From the NCBI GenBank assembly GCA_017503885.1, contig JAFVSF010000050.1, forward strand, positions 1 to 17,515: DNA of 17,515 nt, given 5' to 3'. This DNA is from Clostridia bacterium. GTDB lineage: Bacteria > Bacillota > Clostridia > Christensenellales > Borkfalkiaceae. Both the position numbers and the translations under genes were made by a program. Below are positions 14,533 to 17,515 of the stretch, one piece after another (positions within the stretch are counted from its first letter, which is position 1; each line of letters starts with the position of its first letter). The notes below the pieces were generated by a model that searched no databases, was not told the origin of the DNA, and saw only the letters and a program-made list of their open reading frames with translations.

Positions 14533-15093
14533 TTATTTCTTAACTCTTTCCATATATTCGCCAGTTCTGGTATCAACTCTTACAATTTCACCTTCGTTTA
14601 CGAACATAGGTACTTGAATTTCTACGCCAGTTTCAAGAACTGCTCTCTTGGTAGCGTTTGTTGCAGTGTTACCAGCAACGCCTGGTTCAGATTCTGTTAC
14701 TAAAAGCTCAACGAAGTTTTCACATTCAACAAGGAAAGCTTTACCTTTATAGAACTTAACTACTACTGGATCGTTTTCTTTAATCCACTTAAGAGCGTCT
14801 TCAACTTGATCCTTCATTAATGGTTCCATATTGAATTCTTCATCCATAAAGTAATATAACTCTTCATCGTTGTAAGAATAAGTCATTCTCTTAGTTTCAA
14901 TAACTGCGTTTTCAAACTTTTCGTTAGGTTGGAAAGTTTGTTGTAAAACTTTACCGTCGATTACGTTCTTTAAAGTAGTTCTAACGAAAGCTGCACCCTT
15001 ACCTGGTTTAACGTGAAGGAAATCTACAACTGTCCATACCTTACCTTCCCATTCAACGGTTACGCCTTTTCTTAAATCGCCTGCTTGTAACAT
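14533..15093 (-). CDS. efp: Elongation factor P
   Basis: A 186-residue translation factor that binds between the P and E sites and relieves ribosomes stalled at proline-rich stretches. It has the three OB-like domains of the family, with N-terminal KOW-like domain at about 1-63. The tip loop reads VKPGKGAAFVR, with the modifiable lysine at K32, the same loop type as B. subtilis EF-P, whose K32 carries 5-aminopentanol. No epmA/epmB-type genes are in view. The C-terminal domain has GNTATNATKRAVLETG (141-156) and ends near TGEYMERV. An AAGGAG ribosome site lies 9 bases before the ATG. It follows pepP by 20 bases, a pairing also found in Bacillus, and is followed by a terminator and the ymfI-like gene. 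Confidence 0.97.
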   Translation of the reverse strand: MLQAGDLRKGVTVEWEGKVWTVVDFLHVKPGKGAAFVRTTLKNVIDGKVLQQTFQPNEKFENAVIETKRMTYSYNDEELYYFMDEEFNMEPLMKDQVEDALKWIKENDPVVVKFYKGKAFLVECENFVELLVTESEPGVAGNTATNATKRAVLETGVEIQVPMFVNEGEIVRVDTRTGEYMERVKK

Positions 15094-15113
15094 AATAATT
15101 TACTCCTTATTGT

Positions 15114-16181
15114 TTATCTTATTAATTTTTTTCTTGTAATTTTTCCGTCGTTTATCACAACGAGAGATTTGTCGTCCTTCATAAACGACACGTACTTTCC
15201 GTTAGACATATAAGCACTGTCTTCTATTCTTATACCAAACTTGCCGTCAAAATAAACGCCCGGCTCGTTGGAAAATACCATATTGTTTTCAAGTTTTGCT
15301 TCACCCTTTACAGAAAGAGTTGGAAATTCGTGTATATTCACACCGATTCCGTGACCTAAAGAGTGGGTAAAATATTTGCCGTATCCAAGACTTGTTAAGT
15401 GGTCTCTTGCAATAGCGTCTGCCTCTTTACCAGTCATACCCTCAACTATACCCTCTGCACATTTTACGTGAGCAGTTAGCGTTGCAAGATACGCTTTCAA
15501 AAACTTTTCATCTGGTTCTCCGTAAAAAAGAGTTCTAGTCATATCCGAGCAATAACCTTTATAAAGACAACCAAAGTCCATTAAAACACATCGATTTTTC
15601 TTAAGTTTCGTATCGCCCGTTTCGTGATGAGGTACGGCAGCGTTCTTACCAAAACCGATTATCGTGTCAAACGACTTGCCCGAAGCACCAAACTTTTTAA
15701 ATCTATATTCAAGTTCGTTAGCAAGTTCTCTTTCGGTTATACCCTCTTTAATAAGAGGAATTACGTCAAGCCATGCCTTTTCTGCAATTTGACAAGCCTT
15801 TTTAATATAGCCGAGTTCCTCTTCGGTTTTTATAGCCATCTGCTCAACGATTTCTCTAGAAACGTCCACGTATTCATAACCCGTGCTTTCTTTAAGATAA
15901 TCGTACATTGCAACTGTGGTATTAGTAAAATCAATACCTATCGTTTTTACACCAAGTTCTTCTGCCTTTTTCTTTAAAGGTTCAAAGCCTGCCCCAAGTA
16001 TTACCTCTATGCCCTTTGGCTCTAAAGCCTTTCTCGCAGCAAAGATATATCTACTGTCAACCACGAACGTCGTACCCTTTGGGGTTAACATTACGTAACC
16101 TGCAGTGCTGTGAAAACCGAGAAAATATTGTCTTTGCTTTTCTTCGGTTATAAGTGCTAAATCGTAATTTCTAAAATTCAT
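15114..16181 (-). CDS. pepP: M24 family aminopeptidase (Xaa-Pro peptidase-like)
   Basis: A 355-residue creatinase/aminopeptidase-fold protein that probably removes N-terminal residues next to proline in the cytoplasm. The N-terminal creatinase-like domain spans about 1-120. The catalytic pita-bread domain has all five metal ligands: D202 and D213 (MDFGCLYKGYCSDMTRT), H277 (GHGIG), E306 (SNEPGVY) and E320 (RIED), with a conserved PHHE near 184-187. An ATG four codons upstream would leave a leader of only about 7 bases after the predicted promoter; the start used has GAGG 6 bases before it. It is first in a transcript with efp, as with yqhT–efp in Bacillus. Exact dipeptide specificity is not inferable. 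Confidence 0.9.
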   Translation of the reverse strand: MNFRNYDLALITEEKQRQYFLGFHSTAGYVMLTPKGTTFVVDSRYIFAARKALEPKGIEVILGAGFEPLKKKAEELGVKTIGIDFTNTTVAMYDYLKESTGYEYVDVSREIVEQMAIKTEEELGYIKKACQIAEKAWLDVIPLIKEGITERELANELEYRFKKFGASGKSFDTIIGFGKNAAVPHHETGDTKLKKNRCVLMDFGCLYKGYCSDMTRTLFYGEPDEKFLKAYLATLTAHVKCAEGIVEGMTGKEADAIARDHLTSLGYGKYFTHSLGHGIGVNIHEFPTLSVKGEAKLENNMVFSNEPGVYFDGKFGIRIEDSAYMSNGKYVSFMKDDKSLVVINDGKITRKKLIR

Positions 16182-16187
16182 AATATG

Positions 16188-16191
16188 CCTC
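16188..16191 (-). promoter_or_regulatory. Ribosome binding site favouring the shorter pepP start
   Basis: GAGG on the minus strand is 6 bases before the ATG at 16181. The upstream ATG (16193) overlaps it and has no site of its own. It is a weak match, so the choice is moderate. Confidence 0.55.
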
Positions 16192-16206
16192 ATTATTACT
16201 TGATAT

Positions 16207-16236
16207 ATAATATCATATTACGCGCACGCAAGTCAA
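16207..16236 (-). promoter_or_regulatory. Sigma-A promoter of pepP-efp
   Basis: On the minus strand TTGACT (16231-16236) and TATTAT (16207-16212) each match five of six consensus bases with an 18-base spacer. The spacer contains an unusual GC-rich patch (GCGTGCGCG). Start near 16200 gives a leader of about 19 bases to the pepP start at 16181. Confidence 0.65.
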
Positions 16237-16241
16237 TTATT

Positions 16242-16262
16242 TTTAGTAAATTTATTACTAAA
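16242..16262. repeat. Perfect inverted repeat upstream of the pepP promoter (operator-like)
   Basis: TTTAGTAA (16242-16249) and TTACTAAA (16255-16262) are perfect 8-base inverted arms around ATTTA. It ends 6 bases from the -35 box. No T-tract follows on the minus strand, so it is not a clear terminator for the gene before it. It may be a site for a regulator; none is recognised. Confidence 0.4.
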
Positions 16263-16291
16263 TCGACAATTATCGCACTTTTTATACGCAA

Positions 16292-16864
16292 TTAGTCCTT
16301 TATTATGCTCTTTTTCTCTTCTTTTTCGTCGGCTTTTTCTTCATTAGCCGTTTCTTGATGGTCAAATTGTTGATTTGTCATCTCTTTTTCTTTAGCAATT
16401 TTTTCTATTTTTTCTTTCTCTTTTAAATGCTTTTGCTCTTGTTGTTTCTTATACGCTTCTCCGTATAACGCATAAGTTGCCGCCGCCTTAGAAAGCGTTT
16501 TGGCATTTATTCTTTCTAACTCGTGGCGACACTCTTCTATAATTTTTAAAACACGAGGCTTTAAAAACACGTACCAAACCAAAGTAAAACCGAAAAACAA
16601 GCCGAACACTACCGACCAACAGATAAATTTCCAGAGTGCGTACTCAACTTCTGTATTTCTTGCCACTATGAATACAAACAAAACTATGGCGTAGGCTATA
16701 CCGAGGATAACCGTTGAAATAACCATTGATATTCCAAGCGTCTTCTGCAAATCTTGATAGCGATTTATTCTCTTTGTATAATACGTCCTCTCGCCCATAG
16801 ACGCTTTCTTTCTAGCCTCTTTGGTAGTAACTTTTTTCACGTCGTTAAATTGATCTCTTATCAT
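16292..16864 (-). CDS. Hypothetical membrane protein with two helices and a charged coiled-coil tail, 190 aa
   Basis: I do not recognise a family. The N-terminal 40 residues are basic and probably cytoplasmic. Two membrane helices follow (about 44-68 and 77-101) joined by a short polar turn, giving a hairpin with both ends in the cytoplasm. Residues about 102-160 form an amphipathic helix or coiled coil, and the last 45 residues are a Lys/Glu/Gln-rich tail of low complexity ending KSIIKD. The ribosome site AGAGGTAA lies inside the 3' end of uvrA, and the start is only 4 bases after the uvrA stop, so the two are co-transcribed. A link to DNA repair is not implied by the sequence. Confidence 0.75.
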   Translation of the reverse strand: MIRDQFNDVKKVTTKEARKKASMGERTYYTKRINRYQDLQKTLGISMVISTVILGIAYAIVLFVFIVARNTEVEYALWKFICWSVVFGLFFGFTLVWYVFLKPRVLKIIEECRHELERINAKTLSKAAATYALYGEAYKKQQEQKHLKEKEKIEKIAKEKEMTNQQFDHQETANEEKADEKEEKKSIIKD

Positions 16865-16868
16865 TTCG

Positions 16869-17515
16869 TTACCTCTTTTGTAAAATTTTCTTTAAGAATT
16901 GACCGGTGTAACTTCCTTTCACTGTCGCAACCTCTTCAGGAGTTCCCTCTGCAACTATCGTTCCACCGCCGTCGCCACCTTCTGGTCCTAAATCCACGAT
17001 ATAATCTGCAACTTTAATAACGTCCAAGTTGTGTTCGATTACTATAATCGTATTGCCAGCATCAGTAAGCCTATTTAAAATACCAACGAGTTTTTCTACG
17101 TCATAACTGTGAAGTCCCGTCGTAGGCTCGTCTAAAACGTATAAAGTTCTTCCCGTAGACCTCTTTGCTAATTCGGTTGCAAGTTTTACTCTTTGCGCCT
17201 CGCCCCCAGATAAAGTGGTCGCTGGTTGCCCCAACTTGATATACCCCAAACCTACGTCTTGTAACGTTTTTATTTTATTGTAAATTCTTGGAATATTTTC
17301 AAAATACTCAACGCCCTCGTCTACGGTCATCTCTAAAACGTCTGCAATGTTTTTACCTTTATATTTAACCTCGAGCGTTTCGTGATTGTATCTCTTTCCT
17401 TTACAAACCTCGCAAGGAACGAAAACGTCTGGTAAAAAGTGCATTTCAATTTTTATTATGCCGTCGCCCTCGCATCTTTCACATCTTCCACCTGCAACGT
17501 TAAAGGAAAATCTTC
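16869..17515 (-). CDS. uvrA: Excinuclease ABC subunit A, C-terminal part (cut by window edge)
   Basis: UvrA is the damage-recognising ATPase of nucleotide excision repair, loading UvrB onto distorted DNA. About 215 C-terminal residues of a protein of roughly 940 are present. The frame is open to the right edge, beginning in the second zinc module (FNVAGGRCERCEGDG, then CEVC). Then come the ABC signature TLSGGEAQRVKLATELA, the Walker B LYVLDEPTTGLH, and the H-loop IVIEHN. The in-frame ATG at 17444 is an internal methionine (IKIEMHFLPDVFVP), not the start. The protein ends GQFLKKILQKR, and a small membrane protein gene follows 4 bases on. Confidence 0.97.
   Translation of the reverse strand, partial: RFSFNVAGGRCERCEGDGIIKIEMHFLPDVFVPCEVCKGKRYNHETLEVKYKGKNIADVLEMTVDEGVEYFENIPRIYNKIKTLQDVGLGYIKLGQPATTLSGGEAQRVKLATELAKRSTGRTLYVLDEPTTGLHSYDVEKLVGILNRLTDAGNTIIVIEHNLDVIKVADYIVDLGPEGGDGGGTIVAEGTPEEVATVKGSYTGQFLKKILQKR

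Noticed and set aside
16869..17444. Treating the uvrA fragment as a short complete gene starting at 17444
   Set aside because: The frame stays open to the window edge and encodes the conserved zinc module upstream of that methionine.
1..17515. CRISPR array, mobile element, prophage or tRNA/rRNA gene
   Set aside because: No spaced direct repeats, transposase, integrase, terminal repeats or recognisable RNA-gene sequence were seen; the genes are chromosomal housekeeping with short gaps.

Overview
This AT-rich window looks like a chromosomal segment of a low-GC Firmicute, most likely a spore-forming member of the Clostridia. The evidence is the spore-maturation pair spmA/spmB, the block dgt–dnaG–rpoD–trmK–nif3–zinc-ribbon protein, the block metG–tatD–(radical SAM)–rsmA, strong AGGAGG-type ribosome binding sites, and intrinsic terminators. 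I see no tRNA, rRNA, insertion sequence, phage gene or CRISPR array. Almost everything is on the minus strand, and only spmA and spmB are on the plus strand. The species cannot be named from the sequence.

Read in the direction of transcription (right to left), the window opens with the C-terminal quarter of uvrA (cut by the right edge) and a small two-helix membrane protein. A promoter near 16207-16236 then drives an M24 aminopeptidase (pepP-like) and efp (elongation factor P). An intrinsic terminator follows efp and abuts a short-chain reductase that carries the signature of YmfI, the EF-P 5-aminopentanone reductase. Next come dgt, dnaG, rpoD, trmK, nif3, a coiled-coil zinc-ribbon protein and an MFS transporter, closely packed and sometimes overlapping. 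This large cluster ends convergently against spmB, with overlapping stop codons.

Between about 5202 and 5308 a divergent promoter region separates spmA-spmB (+) from metG–tatD–radical SAM–rsmA (-). These four minus-strand genes are translationally coupled or nearly so, and they end at a strong terminator (1018-1054). A stand-alone gene for a cysteine-rich 214-residue protein of unknown function follows. It has its own ribosome site, a possible sporulation-type promoter and its own terminator (174-209). The left edge holds the first 23 codons of a metallophosphoesterase with a clear sigma-A promoter.

The genes mostly serve information processing: replication priming (DnaG), transcription (RpoD), rRNA and tRNA modification (RsmA, TrmK), aminoacylation (MetG), translation of proline-rich stretches (EF-P and its modifying reductase), DNA repair (UvrA), dNTP control (Dgt) and spore dehydration (SpmA/B). 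The points most worth a second look are the efp–ymfI linkage with a terminator between the two genes, the radical SAM gene sitting where RNase M5 usually lies between tatD and rsmA, the stand-alone cysteine-rich protein, two perfect inverted repeats at promoters, and the enrichment of ACGT.
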